DNA of 64,000 bases, taken from contig NZ_CP035490.1 of NCBI RefSeq assembly GCF_004135205.1, positions 248,001-312,000 of the forward strand, given 5' to 3'. The stretch is from Hahella sp. KA22 (GTDB lineage: Bacteria; Pseudomonadota; Gammaproteobacteria; Pseudomonadales; Oleiphilaceae). Positions within the stretch are counted from its first letter, which is position 1. The number at the start of each line of letters is the position of its first letter. The notes beneath the pieces were generated by a model, which worked only from the letters and a program-made list of their open reading frames with translations, had not been told where the DNA came from and did not search any database. Below, one piece after another: positions 42,458 to 51,643 of this stretch. The position numbers and the translations under genes are program-made.

Positions 42458-42487
42458 TCCCGTTTCCAAACGACCCCGGAGACTCTC

Positions 42488-43378
42488 ATGAACATCGTGT
42501 TTCACAGCGGCGCGTTCGACCTGCAGGAGTGGCGGCGAGCCGCGCAAACCATCAGCCCGGAATTCCGGCTGCTGGCGCCGGAAGACGTCGCTATAGAAGA
42601 AATCGATGTTCTGCTTATCTGGCGTCCTGCCCTGACGGACTGGACACAGGCAAGTAACCTGAAACTGGTCATCGGTCTGGGGGCGGGCATTGACGGCCTG
42701 GCTCGACAATTACGCCTGCCAGCGGGAACCCCCGTAGAGCGTATGCGGGACGCCGGCATGCGTCAGGCGATGTCAGAGTACGCCACCTACGCCGTCCTGC
42801 ACTTTCAACGTAATTTCGACCAGTTTCGTCAGGCGCAACAGGAAAAAAACTGGCTGACGCACAGCTCTTACCGCTCAAACCAGGACACGCGAATAGGCGT
42901 ACTGGGACAGGGCAGCCTAGGCGGCGCAGTCGCGCAATATCTGCATAGTCTGGGTTATCCGACGTCAGGCTGGTCGCGCAGCCGCAAAACCCTGTCCGGT
43001 GTGAACGCCTATGCCGGCGAAGACGCGTTGAATGAGTTTCTGGGGCAATGCGACATTCTGATCAACATGCTGCCTCATAATGCAGCGACGGAGGGCTTCC
43101 TGAACATGGATCGTCTCTCCCGCCTGCCGCAAGGGGCCGCCGTAGTTTGCCTGTCCCGCGGCGCGGTGACGGATGAAAGCGCGCTTCTGGAGCACCTGGA
43201 CAGCGGCCATTTACGCGGGGCCATGATGGATGTATTCCAACAGGAACCTCTGCCCGCCGCTCACCCATTATGGAGCCATCCGAAAGTCTGGGTGACGCCC
43301 CATCAAAGCGCGCCCACCCAAATCGAACCGGCGTTGCGGGAAGTTATGGATATTCTGCGGGAGCGAGAACTTGCCTGA
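42488..43378 (+). CDS. ghrA: glyoxylate/hydroxypyruvate reductase A-like dehydrogenase
   Basis: A 296-residue D-isomer-specific 2-hydroxyacid dehydrogenase. The NAD(P)-binding domain contains IGVLGQGSLGGAVAQYLHSLGY (GxGxxG variant), then GWSRSRK, consistent with NADPH preference. Catalytic positions are Arg in VCLSRGAVTDE, Glu in DVFQQEPLPAAHPLW, and His in VTPHQSA. Length and the SEYATYAVLHFQR motif match the GhrA subfamily, which reduces glyoxylate and hydroxypyruvate. It probably shares a transcript with the VOC gene. Confidence 0.82.
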   Translation: MNIVFHSGAFDLQEWRRAAQTISPEFRLLAPEDVAIEEIDVLLIWRPALTDWTQASNLKLVIGLGAGIDGLARQLRLPAGTPVERMRDAGMRQAMSEYATYAVLHFQRNFDQFRQAQQEKNWLTHSSYRSNQDTRIGVLGQGSLGGAVAQYLHSLGYPTSGWSRSRKTLSGVNAYAGEDALNEFLGQCDILINMLPHNAATEGFLNMDRLSRLPQGAAVVCLSRGAVTDESALLEHLDSGHLRGAMMDVFQQEPLPAAHPLWSHPKVWVTPHQSAPTQIEPALREVMDILRERELA

Positions 43379-43654
43379 GCTTCGTATTGGCGCTCTCGCA
43401 GTCATTCTTCCTGCCGCCTCTTCACTGCTTTCACTTCGCGCTTCATAACGAAGCGCCGCTTGGTTAGTCCGCTTCATTTCAGGGCTATTTTTCACCATCA
43501 AAACACGACTTTTTGTCTTGTTAAAACAACAAAAAGCGTGCGCTCACTCACTTGCCAGACAGCGCCTGTTGGTACGCGGTATGCAGGGTAAAAGTTTTTT
43601 GTTATCTTCCGGGACTTTACACTTTTACCGCCACCAATGGATAAGGGTTAGACC

Positions 43655-44755
43655 ATGGCGAACCAAGCCAAAACCAACATCGACTGGATTGATACGGCGA
43701 AGGGCGTTTGTATTTTGCTGGTGGTGCTTCACCACGTCATTATTACTTCCTATGCTTTGCCCGGAGTTGAGTTAAGCTCCGCCGCCGTCAAGTTTGAACA
43801 TTTTCACCATTTGGTGAGCATCTATCTGGCGCCGTTGCGCATGCCGCTGTTTTTTATGATCTCCGGCTTTCTGGTGCATCGCGCTGTCACCCAGTATCGT
43901 TGGAGCGATGTGGCGCAGAAGCGTATCTATAATCTAGCCTACCTTTTTGTGCTTTGGGGCGCGCTGCAATGGCTGGGCGTCACTCTGGTCAACTGGGCCG
44001 GGGGATCTGAAAAACAACTGACGGAAGTCACCAACGCACTGTACTCCTCCAATCCGGCGGAGTTCATCTCCCTGACCCTGACCGGCTCCAGCAGCCTTTG
44101 GTATCTCTACGCCCTGCCCTGGTATTTCGCCATCTGCAAACTGTTGTCCAGTCGCTGGCCGCTGGCGATGCTGGTTTTGCTGATGGGGCATTTTATCGGG
44201 CAAACCTTTGTCCATGACTGGCCCACCAAAAGCATCATCGCCAATGGCGTATTTTACGGGCTGGGCTGTTTCTACGGACGCCATCTGTTTTCCCTGCTCA
44301 GCCGCATCAGTCTGCGCAGCATCGGCCTTCTGGCGGTGTTTGGACTGGCTGCCTTGAGTTTGAAACTGCTGCATTGGGAGCACTTCCTGTTCACCAGCTT
44401 GCTGCTAGTGAGCATCAGCGTCATGGGGTTCGCGTTCACACAGTCCATTGCGGATTTCAAAATGTTGCGCTGGATGGGCAAGAACACGCTGCAGATTTAT
44501 GTGCTGCATCGGATATTTATTGAAATGGCGGGGGTCTGGCTGGCGCCGGCGCTGATCAAAGCCGGCGTATTCGACAGCAGTGCAGCAGTCACCGGCTGGT
44601 ACGCGCTGTACCCCACCCTGGCGACCCTGGGCGTCACCGCGCTGTCTCTGTTCGTCTGGCGTCTCACCAATCGCGGCCCAGGCGTCTTCCTTTATACCGC
44701 ACCGGATTTCCATGTGCGGGCGGCGCGCCTCTCCACTCTGGTGTTGAAGCGTTAA
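43655..44755 (+). CDS. acyltransferase-3 family membrane protein
   Basis: A 366-residue integral membrane protein with about ten helices. The N-terminus, IDWIDTAKGVCILLVVLHHVI, holds the conserved basic and His residues of the Acyl_transf_3 family, followed by APLRMPLFFMISGFLVHRAV with the usual FF-x-SGF. It resembles E. coli YcfT. Such proteins O-acylate surface polysaccharides or related molecules at the membrane; the acceptor is unknown. A hairpin follows the stop. Confidence 0.85.
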   Translation: MANQAKTNIDWIDTAKGVCILLVVLHHVIITSYALPGVELSSAAVKFEHFHHLVSIYLAPLRMPLFFMISGFLVHRAVTQYRWSDVAQKRIYNLAYLFVLWGALQWLGVTLVNWAGGSEKQLTEVTNALYSSNPAEFISLTLTGSSSLWYLYALPWYFAICKLLSSRWPLAMLVLLMGHFIGQTFVHDWPTKSIIANGVFYGLGCFYGRHLFSLLSRISLRSIGLLAVFGLAALSLKLLHWEHFLFTSLLLVSISVMGFAFTQSIADFKMLRWMGKNTLQIYVLHRIFIEMAGVWLAPALIKAGVFDSSAAVTGWYALYPTLATLGVTALSLFVWRLTNRGPGVFLYTAPDFHVRAARLSTLVLKR

Positions 44756-44764
44756 AAACGAATA

Positions 44765-44791
44765 GGCCCGGTGCGGCGAACGCATCGGGCC
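44765..44791. terminator. hairpin between convergent genes, probable terminator
   Basis: GGCCCG-G-TGCG pairs with CGCA-T-CGGGCC around a five-base loop. Read leftward it is followed by CGTTTTT after a few bases. It lies between the acyltransferase stop and the stop of a binding-protein gene. Confidence 0.55.
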
Positions 44792-44794
44792 GAC

Positions 44795-45568
44795 TTACAA
44801 CGCCCCTTCCACATATTGGTTCACAATGGCCTGATGACGTCCGTTGTTTTTCAGCTGATCCAGCGCCTGCTGAAAACGCTGCACCACGTCATCCGGCGTC
44901 TGCAGGCTGAACGCGAAATACTGATCTGAATCTTTCAGGGTAAAGATCTCTTCGTAGTCAGTCGGTTTCAGTTTCATCTGCTTGATATACCAGGCTGCGC
45001 CAAGCCTGCCGTATGCCCAGGCGTCCACCTGTCCAAGGCTCAGCATGGCCAAGGCCACCTGAGGGCTGGAAGTGCGCCGTAACGCGCTGTCAGGCACGCC
45101 GTTATTGAGTAACAACTGCTCGCCGATATCATCGCGCACAGTGGCAATGCGCAGCGTCTTCAAATCCTGCAGGGAGGAGACGCGCAGGGATTTGTCGCGA
45201 CGAGCGGTAATCACGATATGAGAAGGGATAATCGGACCAACCCACTTGAACAGACCATCGCGATGCTCTGTACGGGTCATGGCGAACAGCACCGCATTGC
45301 GGCTTTGCTGCACGTGGGTGTAGGCCCGCGCCCAGGGCATCAACAATATGTCGGCGCGGGTTTGCGAATAGCCGGCGATCTGCAGCATTTCTTCCATCAG
45401 ATCCACAGATACGCCTTGCAGACGCCCGTTCTCAGCAAAGTTCAGCGGAGCGTAGTCCTCCGTCATCATATTTAAGTCGTCCGCGGCGCGGCAGGCGCCC
45501 GCCAAAGCGAAACACAGCAAAGCGAGGCGAACGGAAAGTCTGATCAGAGCAGAAATTTTCGTCATCAT
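44795..45568 (-). CDS. periplasmic solute-binding protein (SBP_bac_3)
   Basis: A 257-residue protein with a signal peptide (LALLCFALAGACRA). The mature part is a polar-amino-acid-type binding fold: LNMMTEDYAPLNFAENGRLQGVSVDLMEEMLQIAGY, PWARAYTHVQQSRNAVLFAMTRTEHRDGLFKWVGPI, then TVRDDIGEQLLLNNG and VVQRFQQALDQLKNNGRHQAIVNQYV. No ABC partner genes are nearby. It is the third orphan of this kind in the window. Confidence 0.85.
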   Translation of the reverse strand: MMTKISALIRLSVRLALLCFALAGACRAADDLNMMTEDYAPLNFAENGRLQGVSVDLMEEMLQIAGYSQTRADILLMPWARAYTHVQQSRNAVLFAMTRTEHRDGLFKWVGPIIPSHIVITARRDKSLRVSSLQDLKTLRIATVRDDIGEQLLLNNGVPDSALRRTSSPQVALAMLSLGQVDAWAYGRLGAAWYIKQMKLKPTDYEEIFTLKDSDQYFAFSLQTPDDVVQRFQQALDQLKNNGRHQAIVNQYVEGAL

Positions 45569-45922
45569 CAGCGGTATCCCTTGTAGCTGAAAGCGCTGCC
45601 CCGGCGTGGGATTGTCTTGTTTGAAGCGGTATCCGGACCGGGAGTGTTAGACCTGAACCTGACCCATTCTATGCCCCTGCGCGCCGCTTTTTAACCCCTT
45701 ATGGATTAAGGTTCCGCAGCCTTCACGGCTTGCCAGACCAGAAGCGAACAAACGTCGACGCCCTATCCCCAGGACGCCGTTTACAGGCAAAGATATGGCT
45801 AAAACAACCTATTTTATGTCATATACGCCAGTGTTATTCCTCAACGCCATGTGCGACGCTGAAAAATCCAAAAGGCTATCTGAAACACAGTAGACGCAAT
45901 CAACAATAAAGGTAATACATCC
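45569..45922. other. intergenic region, no gene seen
   Basis: 354 bases between divergent genes, presumably carrying both promoters. A GCGGTATCC sequence occurs twice near the left end. No convincing open frame or structure was found. Confidence 0.45.
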
Positions 45923-46936
45923 ATGAGCGAACTGCTTAATAAGCAATATCGTCTGGCCAAGCGACCAGTGGGCGAACCCGGCGACGATACCTGGGAATTC
46001 TGCGAGAAACCTGTCGCGCAGCCAGGCGCTGATGAAGTACTGGTGAAAATTCAATACGTGTCTCTTGATCCCGCCATGCGCGGCTGGCTCAACGAAGGCA
46101 AGTCCTACATCGCGCCGGTGCAAATTGGCGACGTTATGCGCGCCGGCGCCGTCGGCGAAGTTATCGCCTCCAACCACGATGGCTTCAGTCCGGGAGACAT
46201 GGTGGTGGGAACACTGGGCGTCCAGCAATACGCTATTTGCAACGGCAAAGAACTGCACAAAGTCGATACGCGCATCGCTCCGGCTCCACGCTATCTGGGC
46301 GTGCTCGGCATGCCCGGCATGACCGCCTATTTCGGCCTGTTGGACACCGGCAAGCCGCAAGAGGGCGAGACCGTAGTAGTGTCCGGCGCCGCAGGCGCGG
46401 TGGGCGGCGTCGTCGGTCAGATAGCCAAGATCAAAGGCTGTCGAGTGGTGGGCATCGCCGGCGGTGCTGAAAAGTGCCGCTATCTGACCGAGGAACTCGG
46501 TTTTGACGGCGTGGTGGATTACAAAAACGAAGACGTCATGGCCGGCCTGAAGCGGGAATGTCCCAACGGCGTCGACGTTTTCTTCGATAATGTCGGCGGC
46601 GATATCCTGGATGCCGTGCTCGCCCGCATCAATCTGCATGCGCGCATTGTCATTTGCGGCGCCATTTCCCAATACAACAACACCAAACCGGTGAAAGGTC
46701 CATCCAACTATCTGTCCTTACTGGTCAACCGCGCCCGCATGGAAGGCATTGTGGTGTTCGACAACAGCAAACATTACGGCAAGGCGGCGATGGAAATGGC
46801 TGGATGGATGTCCGCCGGCAAACTAAAAGCCAAAGAGCATGTGGTGGAAGGCATTGAGAACTTCCCCAACACGCTGATGATGCTGTTCAGCGGCGACAAC
46901 TTCGGCAAGCTGGTGCTGAAGGTAGCGGATAACTAA
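45923..46936 (+). CDS. NADP-dependent medium-chain oxidoreductase, YncB/CurA-like
   Basis: A 337-residue zinc-independent medium-chain dehydrogenase/reductase of the leukotriene-B4-dehydrogenase/CurA group. Motifs include YVSLDPAMRGWLNEGKSYI, MPGMTAYFGLLDTGKPQEGETVVVSGAAGAVGGVVGQIAK (cofactor domain) and FDNVGGDILDAVL. The family reduces the double bond of alpha,beta-unsaturated ketones and aldehydes. An SDR gene follows after 11 bases, so the two form an operon. Confidence 0.9.
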   Translation: MSELLNKQYRLAKRPVGEPGDDTWEFCEKPVAQPGADEVLVKIQYVSLDPAMRGWLNEGKSYIAPVQIGDVMRAGAVGEVIASNHDGFSPGDMVVGTLGVQQYAICNGKELHKVDTRIAPAPRYLGVLGMPGMTAYFGLLDTGKPQEGETVVVSGAAGAVGGVVGQIAKIKGCRVVGIAGGAEKCRYLTEELGFDGVVDYKNEDVMAGLKRECPNGVDVFFDNVGGDILDAVLARINLHARIVICGAISQYNNTKPVKGPSNYLSLLVNRARMEGIVVFDNSKHYGKAAMEMAGWMSAGKLKAKEHVVEGIENFPNTLMMLFSGDNFGKLVLKVADN

Positions 46937-46947
46937 GGAGCGCGGAT

Positions 46948-47709
46948 ATGGCTTACGATCTGCAGGACAAGGTGATTCTGATCACCGGCGCCGCTTCCGG
47001 TATTGGTAAGGAGACCGCTCTCCTGCTGGCGCAGTTGGGGGCGGAAGTGGTTTTGTCCGACATCAATGCGGAACAAGGCGACGCCGTCGCCGCGTTGATT
47101 CGCGACCAGGGCGGTCGGGCGCATTTCTGTCCCGCCGATGTGACTCAGGCGGAGCAGGTCGCCCATTTACACGCTTTCGTGATCGAAGTCTGCGGCAGGC
47201 TCGATTGCGCCGTCAACAGCGCTGGCGTGGAGCACGTCAACGCTAGGTTGGCGGATATCGACGAGGCTACCTGGGATCAGGTGATCGACATCAACCTGAA
47301 GGGCGTGTTCCTGTGTATGCGTGAGCAGATCAAATGCATGCTGCCCCGCCGCGACGGGCGCATCATCAACCTCGCCTCTATCGCCGGTCTGCGCAGCGCG
47401 CCGTCGCTCGCGCCGTACTCCGCCAGCAAGTTCGGCGTGGTGGGGTTGAGCAAGTCCGCCGCGGTCGAATACGCCAGCTCCGGCATTCGCATCAACGCGG
47501 TCTGTCCCAGCTTTATCAACACGCCGATGGTGCAACGCGCGCTGCAGGCGATGGATGAGAAGAAGGCGCTTAAGGTTGTGCGCGCCAATCCGATGCAACG
47601 GTTGGGCGAGCCAGCGGAAATAGGACGTATGATCGCCTGGCTATGTTCAGATGAATCCAGTTTCATGACTGGACAGGCGGTGGCGCTGGATGGCGGATTG
47701 ACCGCCTGA
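46948..47709 (+). CDS. short-chain dehydrogenase/reductase
   Basis: A 253-residue classical SDR. Cofactor motif ITGAASGIGKETALLL, then DINAE, NSAGVEHV (N-x-A-G), the Ser of NLASIAG, the catalytic Y-x-x-x-K in YSASKFGVVGLSKSAAVEY, and the C-terminal FMTGQAVALDGGLTA. Acidic Asp after the second strand (VVLSDINAEQG) suggests NAD(H) preference. It is second in an operon with the MDR reductase. Substrate unknown. Confidence 0.9.
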   Translation: MAYDLQDKVILITGAASGIGKETALLLAQLGAEVVLSDINAEQGDAVAALIRDQGGRAHFCPADVTQAEQVAHLHAFVIEVCGRLDCAVNSAGVEHVNARLADIDEATWDQVIDINLKGVFLCMREQIKCMLPRRDGRIINLASIAGLRSAPSLAPYSASKFGVVGLSKSAAVEYASSGIRINAVCPSFINTPMVQRALQAMDEKKALKVVRANPMQRLGEPAEIGRMIAWLCSDESSFMTGQAVALDGGLTA

Positions 47710-47733
47710 AGCTTCATGCTCCTCCACGATTAT

Positions 47734-47770
47734 TCCGGCGTCGTTCGTCAGCGTGACGAGCGACGCCGGA
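47734..47770. repeat. long perfect-stem hairpin between convergent genes
   Basis: A 17-base-pair stem with one G-U pair and a three-base GCG loop: TCCGGCGTCG then TCGTCA on one arm, with exact complements on the other. It lies between the SDR stop and a small gene's stop. Neither strand has a T-run after it, so it is not a standard intrinsic terminator. Confidence 0.7.
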
Positions 47771-47795
47771 GGTTGACAGATATTGACGAAGGCGG

Positions 47796-48083
47796 TTACG
47801 CCAATCGGCGCGCCGCCTCGAATAGGGGCTCAGAGGGCGTGGCGAACACCAGCCGCGGACCGACATTATGGGTCACCGCCGCTTTAATGATGACCGGGGT
47901 GACAGCGTCCTGATAGCGCAGATCAAACTCGATGTCCTCTTCTTCCCCATCGCCCAGTTGCGCCAGGGCCGCTAACGCCAGCGCGATCTTATCCTGCGCC
48001 AGCGGTTCATCCAGTTGCCCGCCCAAAGCGTCGAGAAAATCGCTCAGTCCATCGACCCCGCACGCCAGTTCAAATTCATGCAT
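47796..48083 (-). CDS. small acidic protein of unknown function
   Basis: A 95-residue soluble acidic protein. The start at 48083 follows GGAG at the right spacing; the frame is open ten codons further. The sequence (HEFELACGVDGLSDFLDALGGQLDEPLAQDKIALALAALAQLGDGEEEDIEFDLRY) suggests a small alpha/beta domain. No family recognised. Confidence 0.55.
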   Translation of the reverse strand: MHEFELACGVDGLSDFLDALGGQLDEPLAQDKIALALAALAQLGDGEEEDIEFDLRYQDAVTPVIIKAAVTHNVGPRLVFATPSEPLFEAARRLA

Positions 48084-48270
48084 CGCTCCGCTCCTCCGAA
48101 GGTTATTCCACATGCGGAAATACTATACTCTTTGGTATCACAGGGAGTTTGATCCAAGGCAGAAAAACGATGTCGTCCATGCACTTGACTTGGGTCAGCA
48201 AGATAGCGTTAGCTAGAGCTATCCTAGTAATATTCCGAAACTCCGCTAACAATAATTAAGGATATTGCCT

Positions 48271-49254
48271 ATGACATTTGATGTTGTCACCATCGGCAGC
48301 GCCACCGTAGATCACTTCGCCGACACGGATTCCGAGCTGATCCGCATCGACACGCGCACCACACATTCCGAACTCATCGCTTTTCCGTTAGGTAGTAAAC
48401 TTTTAATCAAAGAGCTCAGAACCACTACTGGCGGCGGCGGCACCAATACCGCGGTGGCGTTCTCCAGACTGGGACTGAATACCGGCTTCCTGGGCAAAAT
48501 CGGCGATGACGCCAATGGCGATTTCGTACTGAATAAACTGCACGAGGAACATATCAGTTTCTTAGGCGCCCGGGGCGGACAGACCGGCTTTTCCGTCATC
48601 CTTAACAGCATCAAGGATGATCGCTCCATTCTCGCTTACAAAGGCGCTAACGATCATCTTGAGGCGGCGGATATTCAGCCTTTTCAGACCCGCTGGGTAT
48701 ATCTTTCAAGCATGCTGGAGCAAAGTTTCCAGACCGTCTGCGATCTGGTCGCCGGCAACGGCTTCAAACTGGCCTTCAATCCCAGTAACTATCAGGCGGA
48801 GCTGGGTTACGCCAAGTTGTCGAAGTTGATCGATCGGGTGGAAATTCTGGTCATGAATAAAGAAGAGGCCTGTAAATTCCTCGGTCTCAACTTCTTCAAG
48901 TCGCCATCGGTTCCCGACCTGATTCCAGAACTGGCGAAGCTGCCGCCGGCCATTTTCGCCATCACTGACGGCGCAGAAGGGGCATATGTCTATGATCGCG
49001 AGCATTTGTATTATGCGCGCCCCCTGCCCGACCTGCAGGTAGTGGAGACCACCGGCGCCGGCGACGCCTTCGCCGCAACCTTTACCGCAGCTATTATTCT
49101 CGGCGAGAATACCGCCACAGCTCTCCACTACGCCATGACCAATTCGGAATCTGTCCTGCAACATAAAGGCGCCAAGGAAAAGCTGTTACCATTAGCGGAG
49201 CTACGGGATATTGCAGCCAGAACCCGTAGAGATATTGAAACACTGAATTTATAA
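48271..49254 (+). CDS. PfkB-family carbohydrate/nucleoside kinase
   Basis: A 327-residue ribokinase-superfamily enzyme; ATG 48271 follows AAGGA. N-terminal substrate-site features are TIGSATVDHFADTDSE and TTTGGGGTNTAVAFSRLGLNTGFLGKIGDDANGDFVL (the di-glycine region). The C-terminal signature is VVETTGAGDAFAATFTAAI with catalytic Asp. Adenosine kinase and sugar kinases share this pattern, and the substrate cannot be fixed. The next gene follows after 62 bases. Confidence 0.87.
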   Translation: MTFDVVTIGSATVDHFADTDSELIRIDTRTTHSELIAFPLGSKLLIKELRTTTGGGGTNTAVAFSRLGLNTGFLGKIGDDANGDFVLNKLHEEHISFLGARGGQTGFSVILNSIKDDRSILAYKGANDHLEAADIQPFQTRWVYLSSMLEQSFQTVCDLVAGNGFKLAFNPSNYQAELGYAKLSKLIDRVEILVMNKEEACKFLGLNFFKSPSVPDLIPELAKLPPAIFAITDGAEGAYVYDREHLYYARPLPDLQVVETTGAGDAFAATFTAAIILGENTATALHYAMTNSESVLQHKGAKEKLLPLAELRDIAARTRRDIETLNL

Positions 49255-49316
49255 CTCGCCGGCGGCGTCCGAATGACGCGCCCGACAGCGCACAGCACGA
49301 CAGTGGAGCCTCTTTA

Positions 49317-50333
49317 ATGCAAAGCACAGAAACGATTCAATTGGAAGTCAAAAACGCGGTTCCCAGCGGCGGCGAACAAGAGACGGCGTTGTGCATCGAC
49401 TTATGGCGTCAGATTGACGGTTTCTTCAAGGATCGTCCTTTCAAAGTGGAAGACCCCTATCGCGGCAAGCTCGGCGAATACGATATTTCTCTGGATGCGT
49501 CAGACATGGTTCGCGCCCTGCAACAAGCCAAGGACAGCTCCGGCAGTTTCAATCACTATCGCCGCAAGCACGCCGAAGACAGCAGCGTCAGCCTGAGCGC
49601 CACGCTGAGCCTGAAGGTGGCGGCCCGTAACGACCTGACCGCGCCCTACTCCATTTATCACACCGCCAGCGTATTCATTCAACAACTGATGCTGGGTATG
49701 AACATCGCCTTGCCGGGCTCTTGTCAGCTCCTGGCGACCCGATTCCTCGGCGAGCAGGCGCACCGTTTCGAGGCGCAGGACTTTGATTCCAAAGCGTTCT
49801 ATGACGCCAATCAAAGCGCCGTGGATCACGGCTGGCCGCGCATCGGCCAGTTAAATTTCGAGAAGGTCTGGGACTGGTTCGAAATGCTGGGAACCAGCCA
49901 CCGTAATACAGCGATTTCCACCGCCAACAAAGTACTGGTGGATATGCTGAAAATCGCCCAGCAACGCTATCGTTACGGCGCCCGCACCGCCATGCTGGTC
50001 GCAAACCAGCTGGAAATGCTGATAGGCGCCCGCAACGACGAGGACATGCAGCATCTGCGCGAACGGGTCAGTCTGGTGCTGGGTCGCCCGCCGGAGTCGG
50101 CGGATTGCTTCAAAGAACTGTATCGCCTGCGTCACGCCCTGTTTCTCGGCGAGCATCCGGTGCGTCGACCCACTCTGGGTTATCACGACGCCGACGAAGA
50201 GATCAAACAGCAGCTGTCCCAACACAATTCCGGCGTGGAAAAAGCCATCGCGGTGGTTCTGGCCCTGGTGCAGGATCTGATTGAAACCCAGTCCCGGGAA
50301 TACGCCTTTACTGAGCAAATGAGCCGCAGATAA
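49317..50333 (+). CDS. conserved hypothetical protein, mostly helical
   Basis: A 338-residue soluble protein with a GGAG ribosome site. No signal or membrane segment. The N-terminal half is mixed (LCIDLWRQIDGFFKDRPFKVEDPYRGKLGEYDISLDASDMVRALQQA), and the C-terminal half is helical (NAIS-type helices, VLVDMLKIAQQRYRYGARTAMLVANQLEMLIGA, then CFKELYRLRHALFLGEHPVRRP). The last motif faintly recalls HEPN-type domains, but not enough to assign. It lies between a PfkB kinase and a sugar-binding-protein gene and ends at a strong terminator. Confidence 0.65.
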   Translation: MQSTETIQLEVKNAVPSGGEQETALCIDLWRQIDGFFKDRPFKVEDPYRGKLGEYDISLDASDMVRALQQAKDSSGSFNHYRRKHAEDSSVSLSATLSLKVAARNDLTAPYSIYHTASVFIQQLMLGMNIALPGSCQLLATRFLGEQAHRFEAQDFDSKAFYDANQSAVDHGWPRIGQLNFEKVWDWFEMLGTSHRNTAISTANKVLVDMLKIAQQRYRYGARTAMLVANQLEMLIGARNDEDMQHLRERVSLVLGRPPESADCFKELYRLRHALFLGEHPVRRPTLGYHDADEEIKQQLSQHNSGVEKAIAVVLALVQDLIETQSREYAFTEQMSRR

Positions 50334-50351
50334 TTCCATTTGCCGACGGTT

Positions 50352-50375
50352 AAGGGCGGCGCTGCCGCCCTTTTT
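50352..50375 (+). terminator. rho-independent terminator
   Basis: AAGGGCGGC and its complement around a three-base loop, ending in TTTTT, 20 bases after the stop of the preceding gene. Confidence 0.85.
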
Positions 50376-50439
50376 CATTGGCTATTGCGAAAGCCCGTCT
50401 AAACTTAAAGTAAATAAATCCAGCAAACCGACCAGATTT

Positions 50440-51396
50440 ATGCCTTCCGTACTCCGTTCGCCCGGAGCTGTCCGATATTTCCGTGTTTGCGCCGCTCTGC
50501 TGGCGTTAGTGTGGCTCATCGCCTGTCCGTTATCCCAGGCTGACGTCCACCAACCCAAACTTTTGCTTGTGCTAAAAGGCGAGAGCAACGCCTACTGGCG
50601 ACAGGTTTACCAAGGCGCTCAAAAAGCCGCGGACGAGGCTGGGGTCACTCTGCTTCACCGTAGCACCAAGGATGATGGCGACATTGCAGGGCAAATACAG
50701 ATCCTGTCTTACCACCTCAGCCAAGCGCCGCCGGACGCCCTGATTCTGGCGCCCAACTCCGCCGAGGATCTGGGGTCCAGTGTGGCTCAGTACCGCGCCA
50801 AGAATATTCCCGTGCTGGTGGTGGACTCTGATCTCGCCGGCGACGCCCATCAAGGACTGGTGGCCACCGACAATTACGCCGCCGGCCAACTGGCCGCCCG
50901 CGCGCTGCTCAGCACCCTCGATTTGAGCGAAAAGCGCAATGTGGTCCTGCTCCGCCTGCGAGCGGGCAACTCCTCAACGGATCAGCGGGAACAGGGGTTT
51001 CTGGACGTACTCATGGAGTACGACATGATCCGCATCGCCGCCGCTCCGTATGTAGGCGATGATCGCGGCGCCTCACGCAGCGAAATGTTGCGGTTGCTGA
51101 AAGAATTGCCAACCATCGACGGCCTGTTTACGCCCAATGAATCCACCACTATTGGCGCCCTGGTGGCGATTCGGCAATCGGGCGCATCAAAGCGGTTTGG
51201 CTTCATCGGTTTCGATCAGACGGAAGAATTGGAAGCGGCCATGTATGCGGGAGAAATCAGTAATCTGGTGGTGCAGAATCCAGAATACATGGGCTATCTG
51301 GCGGTGCAGAGGGCATTGGATCTGATCAAAGGAAAGCCCATCCCAGCGTTCACCGACACTGGCGTCAAACTGCTGCAGCCGCTGCCCAAGCCCTGA
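50440..51396 (+). CDS. periplasmic sugar-binding protein (Peripla_BP_4, ribose-type)
   Basis: A 318-residue protein with a signal peptide (RVCAALLALVWLIACPLSQA). The mature chain is a type I binding fold: KLLLVLKGESNAYWRQVYQGAQKAADEAGVTLLHRSTKDDGDIAGQIQILSYHLSQAPPDALILAPNSAED, then NIPVLVVDSDL, VATDNYAAGQLAARALL, GFIGFDQTEELEAAMYAGEISNLVVQNPEYMGYLAVQRAL. No ABC components are adjacent. It could feed a two-component or chemotaxis sensor elsewhere, or be an orphan. Confidence 0.85.
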   Translation: MPSVLRSPGAVRYFRVCAALLALVWLIACPLSQADVHQPKLLLVLKGESNAYWRQVYQGAQKAADEAGVTLLHRSTKDDGDIAGQIQILSYHLSQAPPDALILAPNSAEDLGSSVAQYRAKNIPVLVVDSDLAGDAHQGLVATDNYAAGQLAARALLSTLDLSEKRNVVLLRLRAGNSSTDQREQGFLDVLMEYDMIRIAAAPYVGDDRGASRSEMLRLLKELPTIDGLFTPNESTTIGALVAIRQSGASKRFGFIGFDQTEELEAAMYAGEISNLVVQNPEYMGYLAVQRALDLIKGKPIPAFTDTGVKLLQPLPKP

Positions 51397-51397
51397 A

Positions 51398-51604
51398 TTA
51401 ATCACGGTCGCCCTGAAACCAGCGAAACAGATCCATGGCGAACACCATTGATATCGAGCAACCGAAAATATACAGCGCAATCAACCATCCTGGCGGCGAC
51501 TGAGTCGCCTCCTCAGGCAACGCAAGATTAAGTAGATACAATAAAAACAGCAACACGCCGCACAGCCTGAGCCGATAGGCGCGGCTGACCAGTCTGGAAA
51601 GCAT
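51398..51604 (-). CDS. small two-helix membrane protein
   Basis: A 68-residue protein; ATG 51604 has a CAGGAG site. Two hydrophobic helices (LCGVLLFLLYLLNLAL and GWLIALYIFGCSISMVFAMDLF) and a short charged tail. No family recognised. It lies between convergent and same-strand neighbours with its stop one base from that of the sugar-binding-protein gene. Confidence 0.6.
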   Translation of the reverse strand: MLSRLVSRAYRLRLCGVLLFLLYLLNLALPEEATQSPPGWLIALYIFGCSISMVFAMDLFRWFQGDRD

Positions 51605-51643
51605 GAACCACTCCTGATCACAACTCAAAGCTCTCATTAAATC

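Noticed and set aside
49317-50333. HEPN RNase domain in the conserved hypothetical protein
   Set aside because: The RLRHALFLGEH stretch does not have the canonical R-x4-6-H spacing and no toxin partner is adjacent.
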